The notes: a model not told the origin generated them from the sequence alone. A stretch of DNA of 64,000 nt from Gemmatimonadota bacterium (GCA_028875335.1 JAPPEF010000314.1:1-64000); one strand, 5' to 3'. Shown: positions 41,987 through 51,442, counted from the first letter of the stretch. Numbers and translations are program-made.

Positions 41987-43914
41987 GGGTCTCCTTTATC
42001 CATAGTTTCCTCGACCTCCGCCCACTCTTCCAACAGGGCCGCCAACTCGCGCTCGATATCCGCGTGTTCGCATTCGAGGGCCTTAATTTGGTCGGGCGGG
42101 GTCTTTGCGTAATACGTTGGCTCGCAGCGCAGGGCGTCGATTTCCGCCAGCCGGGCTTCTGCTTTCTCGATGCGCGCCATGCGCTTTTCTTGCTGGGCCG
42201 CAGTGCGACGCTGCTTGTTTTTTCCCTTGCGATTGGAGCGCGGGGCTGGCGATGAATTAGTCTCCTCTTTTTTCTTTTTCGCCTGCCTAGCCTTGAGGAT
42301 GACTTGGTCGGCGTCGAGGTGGTCGTCGCCGCAGAAGTGAACGTAATCCTCGTATGTGCCGCGAAAGTCGAGGATCTCTTCAGGTTTGATCTCGACGACG
42401 CGGGTGGCTAGCTGGCTGATGAACCAGCGATCGTGCGAGACGATGAGCAGCGTGCCCGGATAACTCTTAAGCGCCTCGACCAATGCCTCGATCGATTCGA
42501 GGTCGAGGTGGTTGGTCGGCTCGTCTAACACCAGCACATTGGGTTGGGCAATGGCCAGCCGGCAGAAGACGAGTCGCGCCGCCTCGCCACCCGAAAGCGC
42601 ACCCAAGCGCTTCTTGCCGTCGTCGCCGGAAAAGAGCATCCGCCCCATCTGACTGCGCACGAAGCCGAGTCCCTGGTCCTGACAGCACTCCCACACCCAA
42701 TCCTCAGCCGTTTGGTTGGCAGGGCTGACCTGTTCGCGGTGGTCTTGGGCAAAGTACCCGGGATGGGTCTCGTACCCCCACTCGACTTCTCCGGCATCGG
42801 CGGCCAACTCGCCCATCGCGATCTTGAGCAGCGTTGATTTGCCAATACCATTCGGCCCCATAATCGCCAAGCGGTCCCCCTTCTGCACGAGCAGATCGAC
42901 CCCGTGCAGCACTTCGTTGTCGCCGAACGCCTTTTTGACGCCTTTGAGCGCGAGTACATCGCGCCCGCTAGCGCGCCGCTGCTCAAAGCGAAAAACCGGA
43001 TAGCGGCGCGAGCTGCGCGGCAACTCGACCATCTCCTCTTCCCGCTTCTCAATTAGCCGCAGCTTGCTCTGGGCCTGGCGAGCCTTGGTCGCCTTGGCGC
43101 GGAAGCGATCCACGAACTGCTGGTGATGGGCGATTTCGCGTTCGCGATTGGCAATTTCCTTTTCCCGCCGCGTGCGTTCGGCCTGCTTGGCTGCTAGGAA
43201 GGCCGTGTAATCGCCCCGATAGAGTTGGACCGTCTCGTAGTCAATGTCGAGGATACAGGTGCTAATGTTGTCGAGGAAGCGGTGATCGTGCGAGATGATC
43301 ACCACCGGCCCGGCAAAGTCGCACAGAAAGGTCTCTAGCCAGCGAATCGAGAGGATGTCGAGGTGGTTGGTTGGCTCGTCGAGCAGCAGCACATCTGGGG
43401 CACTGGCCAACACCTGCGCGAGCAAGACCCGCAACTTGAAGCCGCCGGACAGCGTTGAGAGCGGGTCGTCGTGAATGTGGGCCGGCAGCCCAAGACCCTC
43501 CAAAATCGTGCCGGCACGGGCTTGTGCGGTGTACCCATCGCAGTGGAGAAAGGTCTCTTCGAGCTGGGCGAACTTGTCTGCGTCGAATTCCTCAGCGGAC
43601 GCGGCGAGGAGCCGCTCCTTGGCGACCGTCACCTCCCACAACTCGGCATTGCCCATCAGCGCGACATTGAGAATCGACTCGTCCTCGTAGAGGAACTGAT
43701 CCTGTTGCAAGACCCCCAAGCGCAGGCGCTGCGGAACCGCAATCGCGCCCTCGCTGGCTTCGATGTCGCCGGACAGCATGTTGAGGAGCGTGGTCTTGCC
43801 GGACCCATTGGCCCCCACCAAGCCATAGCGCTCTCCGGCGTTGAGTTGGAGCGATACACTGGCGAAGAGCGTCTGCTCGCCGTAGAACTTGCCGACATTG
43901 GATAGCGTAATCAT
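41983..43914 (-). CDS. ABC-F ATPase, YbiT-like with Uup-like C-terminal extension
   Basis: 643 residues from the ATG at 43914. Two ABC cassettes are present without membrane segments: Walker A GANGSGKT (34-41) and GPNGIGKS (about 356), with LLLDEPTNHLD and LVLDEPTNHLD. The linker after the first cassette is the ABC-F hallmark region. QDQFLYEDESIL and ELWEVTVAKER resemble YbiT. The last ~100 residues are a basic, Lys-rich stretch and a coiled coil, as in Uup, which YbiT itself lacks. Family members act on the ribosome during translation. It is the first gene of the four-gene minus-strand operon ending with the PQQ-like propeller. Confidence 0.88.
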   Translation of the reverse strand: MITLSNVGKFYGEQTLFASVSLQLNAGERYGLVGANGSGKTTLLNMLSGDIEASEGAIAVPQRLRLGVLQQDQFLYEDESILNVALMGNAELWEVTVAKERLLAASAEEFDADKFAQLEETFLHCDGYTAQARAGTILEGLGLPAHIHDDPLSTLSGGFKLRVLLAQVLASAPDVLLLDEPTNHLDILSIRWLETFLCDFAGPVVIISHDHRFLDNISTCILDIDYETVQLYRGDYTAFLAAKQAERTRREKEIANREREIAHHQQFVDRFRAKATKARQAQSKLRLIEKREEEMVELPRSSRRYPVFRFEQRRASGRDVLALKGVKKAFGDNEVLHGVDLLVQKGDRLAIMGPNGIGKSTLLKIAMGELAADAGEVEWGYETHPGYFAQDHREQVSPANQTAEDWVWECCQDQGLGFVRSQMGRMLFSGDDGKKRLGALSGGEAARLVFCRLAIAQPNVLVLDEPTNHLDLESIEALVEALKSYPGTLLIVSHDRWFISQLATRVVEIKPEEILDFRGTYEDYVHFCGDDHLDADQVILKARQAKKKKEETNSSPAPRSNRKGKNKQRRTAAQQEKRMARIEKAEARLAEIDALRCEPTYYAKTPPDQIKALECEHADIERELAALLEEWAEVEETMDKGDP

Positions 43915-44008
43915 GAGCAATAATTACGGAAAATTAGCGATTATGGGCTACTCTGCCGCCCGCTAATTTACCATCTTCTCAGCCTACCTTTCTCCAAAGG
44001 AGCCCCCC

Positions 44009-44797
44009 ATGAACACAGACGACAAATACCTCTTTGACCTGACGGGCTATTTGGTCCTCAAAGACGTGCTGACCGCCGAGGAAGTAGCCCAGCTCAACGC
44101 CGGCATCGACCGCCACCGCGACCTTATGAGCGAGATCGACCGCCCGCTGTCCGGCGACTCAAAGACGATGCAAGGCACCTCGCGACGCAAGGACTTAGGC
44201 GGTATGCTCGCCTGGGAGCATCCCTGGTGCGAGCCGTTCCGCAAGTTGCTGGTACACCCTCGTATCAAGCCCTATCTCGAAGAAATCTTAGGCCGGGGGT
44301 ACCGCCTCGACCACGGGCCGGGGCTGATCGCCATGGACACAGGCTGCGAGGGTGGGCTTTTGCACGGCGGCGGGGTGGAGCGCGGGGATATATCGGAAGT
44401 GTACTTCTTTAAAAACGACCGCATCTTCACCGGACTGACCGTAGTCGAGTATCTACTGGCCGACGAGGGGCCGGGCGACGGGGGCGTGGCGGTGGTACCA
44501 GGTAGCCACAAGGCCAACCTCGCCTGTCCAAAGAGCATGATTAAGTGGGAAAAGCACCAAGAGCACGTGCTCGAAGTAAACGGCAAAGCCGGCGACGCAG
44601 TGATATTTACCGAGACCTTGACGCACGGCACGCTGCCGTGGACAGCCGCGCACGAGCGGCGGGCCCTGCTGTACAAGTTCAGCCCAGGCACCCTGTCCTA
44701 TGGCTCGGGCGCGCACCAAACGGCGTATTCCGAGTACATCGAGGACATGACCGAGGAGGAGCGGGCCGTGATGGAAGCGCCGCACATTAGGCGGTAA
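44009..44797 (+). CDS. PhyH family protein with HGG in place of the HxD iron motif
   Basis: 262 residues, start fixed by AAAGGAG. It aligns along its whole length with the gene at 37203: [62 protein letters not shown] and THGTLPW. The first metal site reads LLHGGGVE (His119-Gly-Gly121), without Asp; the distal His206 and Arg217/218 are kept and the spacing is again 87. An HxG arrangement is known from iron/2-oxoglutarate halogenases, where chloride replaces the acid. That is only a possible reading here. A threonine-aldolase gene follows after 71 bases and may share the transcript. Confidence 0.8.
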   Translation: MNTDDKYLFDLTGYLVLKDVLTAEEVAQLNAGIDRHRDLMSEIDRPLSGDSKTMQGTSRRKDLGGMLAWEHPWCEPFRKLLVHPRIKPYLEEILGRGYRLDHGPGLIAMDTGCEGGLLHGGGVERGDISEVYFFKNDRIFTGLTVVEYLLADEGPGDGGVAVVPGSHKANLACPKSMIKWEKHQEHVLEVNGKAGDAVIFTETLTHGTLPWTAAHERRALLYKFSPGTLSYGSGAHQTAYSEYIEDMTEEERAVMEAPHIRR

Positions 44798-44868
44798 AAG
44801 TAGTCCGAGTAAGCTACGTGAAAGGGCGACCGATAATTGGTCGGCAAAGGCCCGGCGAGGAGCATTCC

Positions 44869-45909
44869 ATGACAGAGCGAAGGGTGGATTTGCGCAGCGA
44901 TACAGTGACTCGACCGACCGAGGCAATGCGGGCGGCCATGATGGCGGCACCCGTGGGCGACGATGCGTACGGCGAAGATCCCACGGTCAATCGGCTGGAG
45001 GAACTAGCGGCCGCCAAAGTGGGCATGGAGGCGGGGCTATACGTGCCTTCTGGCTCCATGGGCAACCGCTGTGCCTTAGAGGCGCACACGCGGCCGGGCG
45101 ACGAGGTATTGTACGGGGCCGGGGCACATGTCTTTGGCGGATACCGGGCCCAATCCGCGGCCGAAGCCTGTCTAGCCGCGCGCTCAGTACCGCTGGAATT
45201 TGGCGTCATGCGGCCCGAGCAAGTAGAAGAGATCGTGGCCCAAGCCAACCCCAACCGCGCCCGCCCCTCGCTGGTGTGGATTGAGAATCCGCACAATTTG
45301 AGCGGCGGCTCGGCCTGGTTGCCCGCCCAAGTGGAAGCCGTGGCCGCAGCCGCCCACAAACACGGGCTCAATTTGCACATTGACGGAGCGCGCATCTTCA
45401 ACGCGGCCGTAGCCGTGGGCGTGGACGTGCGCGCCTATACCGAACACGCTGATTCAGTGATGTTCTGCGCCTCCAAGGGGCTCAGCGCGCCCGTGGGCTC
45501 GCTGTTGTGCGGGCGGCGCGAGTTTATCGAGCGGGCCCGGCAGGTGCGCTCGCGCCTAGGCGGGGCCATGCGACAGGCCGGGATTGTCGCGGCCGGGGCC
45601 ATTGTGGCCATAGAGACCATGGTCGAGCGCCTAGTCGAAGACCAAGCCCACGCCCAATTGTTGCACGAAGGTCTAGCCGACATTGACGGGCTCGAATCCA
45701 TCCAACCGCCGCACCCGACCAATTTTGTGACCGTGGATTGCAGCCGTCTGGGCTGGAGCGGCCAGGAATTGGTCGATCGCTGGAAGGCTTGCGGCATCCT
45801 GAGCCACCCCCGCCCGCCGCACCGGGTGCGCCTAGTTTTTCACCGCCACATCAAGGCGGACGATGTCGAGTACGTCCTGGCTTGTACCCGGCGCATAGTG
45901 GAACATTGA
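44869..45909 (+). CDS. ltaE: Low-specificity L-threonine aldolase
   Basis: 346 residues from the ATG at 44869, preceded by GGCGAGGAG; a longer frame from 44818 lacks support. This is a fold-type I PLP enzyme: [30 protein letters not shown], then [11 protein letters not shown] with the PLP Asp182-region, and the Schiff-base lysine in CASKGLSAP (Lys203). The family cleaves L-threonine and other beta-hydroxy amino acids to glycine plus an aldehyde. It lies downstream of a PhyH gene, an arrangement in which a hydroxylated amino acid could be made and then cleaved, but that link is inference. Confidence 0.9.
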   Translation: MTERRVDLRSDTVTRPTEAMRAAMMAAPVGDDAYGEDPTVNRLEELAAAKVGMEAGLYVPSGSMGNRCALEAHTRPGDEVLYGAGAHVFGGYRAQSAAEACLAARSVPLEFGVMRPEQVEEIVAQANPNRARPSLVWIENPHNLSGGSAWLPAQVEAVAAAAHKHGLNLHIDGARIFNAAVAVGVDVRAYTEHADSVMFCASKGLSAPVGSLLCGRREFIERARQVRSRLGGAMRQAGIVAAGAIVAIETMVERLVEDQAHAQLLHEGLADIDGLESIQPPHPTNFVTVDCSRLGWSGQELVDRWKACGILSHPRPPHRVRLVFHRHIKADDVEYVLACTRRIVEH

Positions 45910-45913
45910 AAAA

Positions 45914-47761
45914 TCACCTAGCGCTGCGCAGCAGGAACACGCGATCGGTGTTGAAGTAGTCGCCGACCCGCTTGTCGCGGTACGCACCACCGGCGATCAG
46001 TAGGCGGCCGTTGACAACAGCAGCAGCAGCCCAGCTAACCGGCGAGGGCAAGTCGGGACCGCGACGCCACTCGCCGGTATCCGGCGCGTAGGCAAAGCTC
46101 GCCGTCTGGCCGCTTTTGGCCCCTCGTCCTCCCATGACCCAGACGCTGCCGTTGAAAGCCGTGCACAGAGGAGCGCCGGGAGGCCGCGACGGATGCTCAA
46201 TCTGCCCCCAACTATCCTGCTCGGGATCATAGACGAACAGACCTGGGCACTGAGACGAGGGCCCCGCGGCAATGTAGATCTTGCCATTCAGAACGCAGCC
46301 GCTGGCCTGCATCACTGGGCCGGGCGCGGGCGCGTCAACCCGCCAACTCGTCTCCCCAACTCCGATGCTCAGAACCTCTGTCGTTGGGCCTTCGTCGTCG
46401 GCACCGCCCACGGCGTACAACCGGCCATTGACCGTGAGAGCCACCACTTGACCTGCTTTGCGCGGTAGCGGCGGACCGAGGCGATAACTCCGCGTACTAG
46501 GATCAAAAATTTCGACGGTCTCCGTCGCTCGCGTCCCTCTGCCCGCGCGGAAGAGGCCCCCCAAGAGCCAAAGCTCGTCGTCGAGAGCGGCGATGCCGGA
46601 GTAAGCCTTGCCCGGCTCCAGCATAGGCGGCTCCACGCGCCACGTACCCGAGGGGATGTGATAGGACCACACGTGGTCGAGGTTTACCCACTCCGCCGCG
46701 GGCCAGCCGAAGAAGGTCTTGCCTCCGGCGGTGTACAGACGGTCGCCGATGCGAGCAAAAATGTGGTCGTGGTTGCCCGCTGGCATCCTCGGCTGCTCGT
46801 CCCAGTGTTCGTGCCAAGCTTGCTCAAGGTCGGCGAGACGCTGGACTTTCCCCGCCCTCAACACCCAAAGACTGCCGGAGCGAGCGTGCAGCAGCGCCTG
46901 CACCGGACCATCCCCGCCCGTCTGAATCGCCCGCCAATCCGGCGGACCATCGGCATCCACAGTCAGCTTGCGCAAGCTGCCATCGGCAAAGCCGACTACG
47001 ATCTGATCACCGCCGCGCGCAATCGCGGTAATGCGAGCATCGACGGGGTTGGCAAAGGAGCGATGAGGCCCGGACGAGCGGGGATCGACGCGCAGGACGG
47101 AGGCCTCCAAGGCCACCCAGACGAAGCCGGCGTCGTCGGTGACAGCACCCTGCCAAGAGCCAGCGAGTTGATTCGCAGGCAGGTCGAGGCGCTGCCAGCC
47201 GTGGGGACGTTGGTCCGTCAGGACGGCGACATCCCGCCGCTGGCCATCGTCAGCAACAGCCCACACATTGCCGAAGGGATCGTCGCATACCGGCGTAATC
47301 TCCCAGCCGGACGGGGAGACAGGCGCGGCCTCGAACATGGCGTCACCCCGACGCACGGCACCGCACCCGGCGCACCAAACATCGCCCCAGCGCGTCGCCA
47401 GCAACGGTCCCGGCGATCCTTGGAGCAGGAAGGAAGGCGTCCGAGAAACCGGCTCGCCCCCCTGGCGCGGGAAGCGCAAGACCTCGTCGTCGCGGGCCAT
47501 CCACACATCCCCGTCAGGGGCAATCTGCAGGCCCTCGACGCGCCCCTCAGCGACAACCTCCCAAGTGTCGGCGTCATCAGGGGCGTTGCGGGCGACAATC
47601 CCTTCGGAGCCAAGGACGGCAACATATATTCGTCCGTCGCGATCTTCGAGGAGAAGGCCCGGCCCGGCGGGCAAGGTGTCGGCCGCGGCAAGTCCAGCGG
47701 AAATGACCATGAGGCAACCTATTCGATAGAGGGATCGGAGGGAGATGAAATCAAGTAGCAT
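45914..47761 (-). CDS. Secreted two-propeller protein with C-terminal Kelch repeats
   Basis: 615 residues from the ATG at 47761; a TTG three codons earlier shares the frame. A signal peptide ends near LAAADT. Residues ~30-320 are irregular beta blades of the kind found in two-component-regulator/YVTN-type propellers (GLLLEDRDGRIYVAVLGSEG, DGDVWMARDDEVLRFP). Residues ~335-610 carry Kelch repeats (GDRLYTAGGK, LDDELWLLGGLFRAGRG, VNGRLYAVGGADDEG, LNGKIYIAAG, VNGRLLIAGGAY). It would be extracytoplasmic. It is convergent with the threonine-aldolase gene, four bases between stops, and divergent from the PhyH-Nudix gene across a 201-base gap in which I see nothing definite. Confidence 0.75.
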   Translation of the reverse strand: MLLDFISLRSLYRIGCLMVISAGLAAADTLPAGPGLLLEDRDGRIYVAVLGSEGIVARNAPDDADTWEVVAEGRVEGLQIAPDGDVWMARDDEVLRFPRQGGEPVSRTPSFLLQGSPGPLLATRWGDVWCAGCGAVRRGDAMFEAAPVSPSGWEITPVCDDPFGNVWAVADDGQRRDVAVLTDQRPHGWQRLDLPANQLAGSWQGAVTDDAGFVWVALEASVLRVDPRSSGPHRSFANPVDARITAIARGGDQIVVGFADGSLRKLTVDADGPPDWRAIQTGGDGPVQALLHARSGSLWVLRAGKVQRLADLEQAWHEHWDEQPRMPAGNHDHIFARIGDRLYTAGGKTFFGWPAAEWVNLDHVWSYHIPSGTWRVEPPMLEPGKAYSGIAALDDELWLLGGLFRAGRGTRATETVEIFDPSTRSYRLGPPLPRKAGQVVALTVNGRLYAVGGADDEGPTTEVLSIGVGETSWRVDAPAPGPVMQASGCVLNGKIYIAAGPSSQCPGLFVYDPEQDSWGQIEHPSRPPGAPLCTAFNGSVWVMGGRGAKSGQTASFAYAPDTGEWRRGPDLPSPVSWAAAAVVNGRLLIAGGAYRDKRVGDYFNTDRVFLLRSAR

Positions 47762-47962
47762 CGCGTCCAACTTTCATCGTTTGCAGGGTATGCCTTCTGT
47801 CGTTTCAATACTTGAGAGGTTGCAATAATAGATACCTGCCCAGAGGCGGTCAATCTCGACGATAATTGCACAAGATGGGCTTTTTCGTTCTATTGACCTC
47901 GTGGGTCCCATTCGACATTCAATTTCGATAACTTCGCACTGATACCACATGGCAAGGCCCTT

Positions 47963-49150
47963 ATGACCAGACCCCTGACCAATCAACAAATCGCCGATTA
48001 CCGCGCAAACGGCTACCTCATCATCCGCGATGTCGTCTCCTCGCAGGAGACTTCCCAACTGCGAAGCATCGTCCAGCGGATGGCCCGCGCAGGAGCGTAC
48101 CCATCCTCTCTGAAATACCCCGCACCCGGCAAGTACACCATCAGCGGCAACCGGATCGCCGAACCCGGATTGTCCCCCATTGCCGAGCACCCTGCGGTCG
48201 TCGATGCGGTCGAAGCCATACTTGGGCAACCCGCTCATCTGACCGCGTACGTCGCCTATCTGCGCTCCCCAGGCGACAAAGGCGGCGGCGCTCACTGCGA
48301 CTACAAGCGCTGGCGTCCCGTGGGTTCTTCCATGCGTTGGCTCTTCGCCATCATCCCACTAAACGACTTCAACCGCGAATACGGCCCACTGCTGGTCTCG
48401 CCCGGATCGCACAAACTCGCGCAAGTCATCGACCCAGATGCGCACATCTTGGACCTCACGCGCCCCGATCCCGAGCAACTGCCCGACTTCGTCGATCCCG
48501 AGCTAAAAGCCGGCGACCTGCTGCTGATGGACATGCATACTTGGCACAAGGCACCGGGAGGGACCACTTCTGACGACCGCGTTGGGATATTCAACAAGTA
48601 TTGTGCCGTCAACGCACCGCCCGCCGCCGGCTACTATCCATACGACCGCACCGCCTACGATGCGTTGAGCGACGCTGGCAAGCGGCTAATACCCCTCCAC
48701 TTCGACCAACCGATCACCGACACCCGCCTGCTCATCGAATCGACATCCTATTCAGAGTCTCGTTATCTCCTCACCAGCACTGACGGGAATGGGAATTGGA
48801 AACTGCCCGGCGGTGCAGGTTGGGAAGAAGAAAAGGTGGGCTGGGACATCGGCGCTCGAATCGGCTCCTTGCAGTCGCTCGTCAAGAATCAGTTAAACGT
48901 CGATATCCCTTGGGCATCCTACATCGAAGATGTCGTAACCGATGGCGGAGTCTCCCGCGTCTACGGGTATGCAGACGCCGAAGTGGATCGCGGATCACTC
49001 GGCGATAGAAACTGGTTCACGCAAGACCAGTTTCTGAACATGTTCGGCGAGTCGCACGCCATCTGCCGCGCTGTCTCGACTTGGCACAGAGAGGATCTAA
49101 TTCGGGGCAGGGGCAAGGCGGTCAGCCAGAGCCGACAGCAGTTCGAGTAG
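47963..49150 (+). CDS. PhyH dioxygenase fused to a degenerate Nudix-like domain
   Basis: 395 residues. Residues 1-230 are a PhyH domain with a complete triad: His111-Cys-Asp113 (GGAHCDYK), a distal His192 or His195 (MHTWHKAP) and Arg206. Residues ~250-390 resemble a Nudix hydrolase: SRYLLTSTDGNGNWKLPGG, the strand-loop that precedes a Nudix box, then GWEEEKVGWDIGARIGSLQS where the box should be. The REx2EE core is missing, so the Nudix half is probably a binding or structural domain. Domain order and linker (YYPYDRTAYDALSDAGK) suggest a real fusion, not two genes. AAGGCCC upstream is a weak ribosome site. Confidence 0.72.
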   Translation: MTRPLTNQQIADYRANGYLIIRDVVSSQETSQLRSIVQRMARAGAYPSSLKYPAPGKYTISGNRIAEPGLSPIAEHPAVVDAVEAILGQPAHLTAYVAYLRSPGDKGGGAHCDYKRWRPVGSSMRWLFAIIPLNDFNREYGPLLVSPGSHKLAQVIDPDAHILDLTRPDPEQLPDFVDPELKAGDLLLMDMHTWHKAPGGTTSDDRVGIFNKYCAVNAPPAAGYYPYDRTAYDALSDAGKRLIPLHFDQPITDTRLLIESTSYSESRYLLTSTDGNGNWKLPGGAGWEEEKVGWDIGARIGSLQSLVKNQLNVDIPWASYIEDVVTDGGVSRVYGYADAEVDRGSLGDRNWFTQDQFLNMFGESHAICRAVSTWHREDLIRGRGKAVSQSRQQFE

Positions 49151-49166
49151 GGCACTGCTTAGAAGT

Positions 49167-50504
49167 TCATCGAGGTTCGAGGCGATCGATGCGCCCCTCT
49201 TGGAAATCCACTTCCAACCAAGGGTCGGCCGTGTCGCGGCGGAACTGGTAGAGTTGCGCGCGCATCTGGGCGGCTACCTCCTGCAAATGGGGGTCGGCGA
49301 TCCGATTGACGCTTTCGGTGGGATCGGCATCCAAGTTGTATAACTCCTCGGGCTCCCGCGTGAGCACGTGGCGAGTGGGACGCTCGCCCATGGAGGGAAT
49401 CGCGTCGCGCCGCACCGCCGTCCACGTAGTCGAGCGGAATAGATCCGTGGGCAGCATGGTGGTGAGACCAGCGGCCAAGTTGCGCACGAATTTGTAGCGC
49501 CGTCCACGCAGCACCCGGTAGGGATTGTAATCGACCACCTCGTGAAAGCAGTGCGAAAAGAACGTGTACTCCCAGTCGGGGACGGACGGATCGGCTAGGC
49601 CCGGCAGGAGGGAACGGCCAGGCAAGTCCTCGGGGACGGGTACTCCGCACCAGTCGTGCAAGGTGGGGCGGATATCGGTCCAATTGATGAGGGACTGACT
49701 ACGGGTACCGGGGGCAGAGATGCCCGGTACCCGCAGGATAAAGGGGCAGTGGTGGCCGCTGTCGAAGAAGGAGGCCTTGGCCCCTGGGAAGGGCATGGCG
49801 TGGTCGGTTGTGACGATGACCAAGGTCTCGTCGGCCCGTCCCGATTCCTCCAGTGCGTCGAGCAGACAGCCCACGCCAAAGTCGAAGCGGGAGACCGCTT
49901 GATAGTACTCGGCGAGATCAGCGCGCACGTCGGGTACATCGGGCAAATAAGGCGGCACCACCACGTCGTCGGGGCTGTACTGGGTTTCCGGCACGTCGGA
50001 GTAGGGACGCTCATTGCCAAAACCCCGACCCGTGCGGTGGGGATCGGTAAACCCCACGTGCATGTAGAACGGCTGATCGGGATGAGCGGCCCAAAAGTCG
50101 CGTGCGGCGCGGGCCAATTCGACGCCGTTTCTGGCATTGACTTCAGGCTCAAAGTCGAACGGGTACACGCTAGGCGGTTCTACGTGCTTTTTGCCGATGC
50201 AGGCCGTGGCATAGCCATGCGCCTGCAGACTGGAAAGTGTGGAGGTAATGTGGGGGTGCGTAGAGAAGCCGTTGATGCCGTGGCAGTGGCCGTACTGGCC
50301 GTGGGTGTGGCTGTGATATCCCGTGAGGATACAGGCGCGGCTGACCGCGCACGAAGGGCTAGTGCAGAAGGCTTGTTCAAAGACCGTGCCCTCGCGGGCA
50401 AACGCATCAATGCGCGGCGTGTGGACAACGCTATTGCCGTAGCAATCGGCAATGCGGCTCCAGTCGTCGGCGATGAGGAATAGGACGTTGCGCTGGGAGG
50501 TCAT
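49167..50504 (-). CDS. Sulfatase, N-sulfoglucosamine sulfohydrolase (SGSH)-like, with variant CAVSR motif
   Basis: 445 residues from the ATG at 50504. Family landmarks are LFLIADD (metal Asp13/Asp14), the formylglycine site SCAVSR (Cys52), GKKHVEPPSVYPFDF, DPHRTG, VTTDHAMPFPGAK, and the closing SEEL-like EELYNLDADPTESVNR. GKKH followed by YPFDF, and the overall order, match heparan N-sulfatases. The normal sulfatase motif is CxPxR or CxAxR; here the third position is Val. No signal peptide is obvious, so the protein may be cytoplasmic. The DCC-family thiol gene starts the same transcript, ending seven bases upstream. Confidence 0.85.
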   Translation of the reverse strand: MTSQRNVLFLIADDWSRIADCYGNSVVHTPRIDAFAREGTVFEQAFCTSPSCAVSRACILTGYHSHTHGQYGHCHGINGFSTHPHITSTLSSLQAHGYATACIGKKHVEPPSVYPFDFEPEVNARNGVELARAARDFWAAHPDQPFYMHVGFTDPHRTGRGFGNERPYSDVPETQYSPDDVVVPPYLPDVPDVRADLAEYYQAVSRFDFGVGCLLDALEESGRADETLVIVTTDHAMPFPGAKASFFDSGHHCPFILRVPGISAPGTRSQSLINWTDIRPTLHDWCGVPVPEDLPGRSLLPGLADPSVPDWEYTFFSHCFHEVVDYNPYRVLRGRRYKFVRNLAAGLTTMLPTDLFRSTTWTAVRRDAIPSMGERPTRHVLTREPEELYNLDADPTESVNRIADPHLQEVAAQMRAQLYQFRRDTADPWLEVDFQEGRIDRLEPR

Positions 50505-50511
50505 AGGGCAA

Positions 50512-50940
50512 TCAGACAGAAGCCGATTCAGAGGTGCCCTTGTGCCGCTCGCCGTACGGAATTTCGCACGCCTCATCGGCGCATTCGACCCGGCCAAACC
50601 GATGCCGATTGCGCGCGACGAGATCGTAGCCAGCGCGAAAGAGCTGCTTCAGCCCCGGAATGCGGTACACCCCGGTGAACAGATTCCAAGGAGGAAGCCG
50701 GCGATAAATCTGGTACACAGCATCCGCCCCAACATCAATCTGCCCGCCAGCGTGAATGAGGCGCAGGCCGGTGTTAAAATCAGACCTGGACAAGATGGGA
50801 AACCGCTCTTCAATGCCGGTCGTTTGGCGCGGCAGGTACTCGAAGCGGCCATTGCGGTCAAAGCGGCGAATGCGGCCGACACTCCACAGGCAGAAGCGGC
50901 ATTCGCCATCGTACACGATTACGGGACGGGTTTCGTTCAT
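50512..50940 (-). CDS. DCC-family thiol-disulfide oxidoreductase-like protein (DUF393)
   Basis: 142 residues with the family signature YDGECRFC (Asp11, Cys14, Cys17: DxxCxxC) just after the first beta strand, as in a thioredoxin-like fold. Later IYRRLPPWNLFTGVYRIPG and YDLVARNRHRF are typical of DUF393 members. The usual context for this family in bacteria is next to HTTM proteins; here the HTTM gene is 23 kb away and the immediate partner is a sulfatase gene seven bases downstream. It lacks a signal peptide. Redox activity is inferred from CxxC. Confidence 0.85.
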   Translation of the reverse strand: MNETRPVIVYDGECRFCLWSVGRIRRFDRNGRFEYLPRQTTGIEERFPILSRSDFNTGLRLIHAGGQIDVGADAVYQIYRRLPPWNLFTGVYRIPGLKQLFRAGYDLVARNRHRFGRVECADEACEIPYGERHKGTSESASV

Positions 50941-50969
50941 ATTTTTAAGGTTCCCTTTGTATCTGTGGC

Positions 50970-51236
50970 TTGAATGCCACGGCGGCCTTGGTCGGGGTAT
51001 CCAAAGAGGCGGTTGGCCGCCTGCTGCGCGTGAGCGGACCGGTCAGCTATCAGTTGTTCGGATACCCCAAGGCTTGGTCTACGCCCAGATTGTCAAGCAT
51101 TGGCACGGAGGACGGGTCCAACGGGTCGAGATCCGCCCCCGCTTTGGTAAGGGCCGCTTGGCTCAGGTCGTGGCGTGCTTGGGCTGGACGAAAGCCAATA
51201 CCAGGGCCATTTTCAACAGAGCAACTCGAGAACTAA
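50970..51236 (+). pseudogene. Degenerate transposase remnant, IS1-like
   Basis: The frame starting at 50970 reads LNATAALVGVSKEAVGRLL, like the helix-turn-helix of IS1-family transposases. It then loses sense, and a second frame from about 51075 reads YAQIVKHWHGGRVQRVE and VVACLGWTKANTRAIFN, resembling the C-terminal catalytic region of the same group. Most of the catalytic domain is missing between the two, so the element is dead. No inverted ends or target duplication are readable. It occupies most of the 503-base gap (50941-51442) together with the terminator at 51269-51308; the rest of the gap shows nothing. Family assignment is by memory of motif and is moderate. Confidence 0.45.
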
Positions 51237-51268
51237 AAAATATTTTTTTGACGAAGGCTGTTTTAAAG

Positions 51269-51308
51269 AAAAACCCCCGTGCCGGGAAGATTTGGCACGG
51301 GGGTTTTT
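51269..51308. terminator. Bidirectional rho-independent-type terminator
   Basis: AAAAACCCCCGTGCC at 51269-51283 is the exact reverse complement of GGCACGGGGGTTTTT at 51294-51308, with a ten-base loop. A tract on one side and T tract on the other allow use in both directions. It lies just after the transposase remnant and 135 bases beyond the 3' end of tRNA-Lys. Confidence 0.9.
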
Positions 51309-51442
51309 CGGGTCTCTCAGATTTCAAGATAGCCCACGACCGGATGGCAACAACGACTTGAACAGTGTTAGCTGGTGAGATAGTGGTGACATAGCCTTTT
51401 CGCCGTTGTAGTATATTTGCCGTAAGTCCTTGTTTTTTTTAA

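Noticed and set aside
41983..43914. ABC-F gene as an antibiotic-resistance protein
   Set aside because: Sequence is nearest the housekeeping YbiT/Uup type and there is no antibiotic context.
46658..47758. 366-residue plus-strand frame
   Set aside because: It is antisense to the Kelch-propeller gene and shows no domain pattern.
47774..48295. 173-residue minus-strand frame across the divergent gap
   Set aside because: It runs into the PhyH-Nudix gene on the other strand and has no recognisable start or motif.
50756..51361. 201-residue plus-strand frame as an intact gene
   Set aside because: Its first half is antisense to the DCC gene; only the later part has transposase-like sequence, and that is frameshifted.
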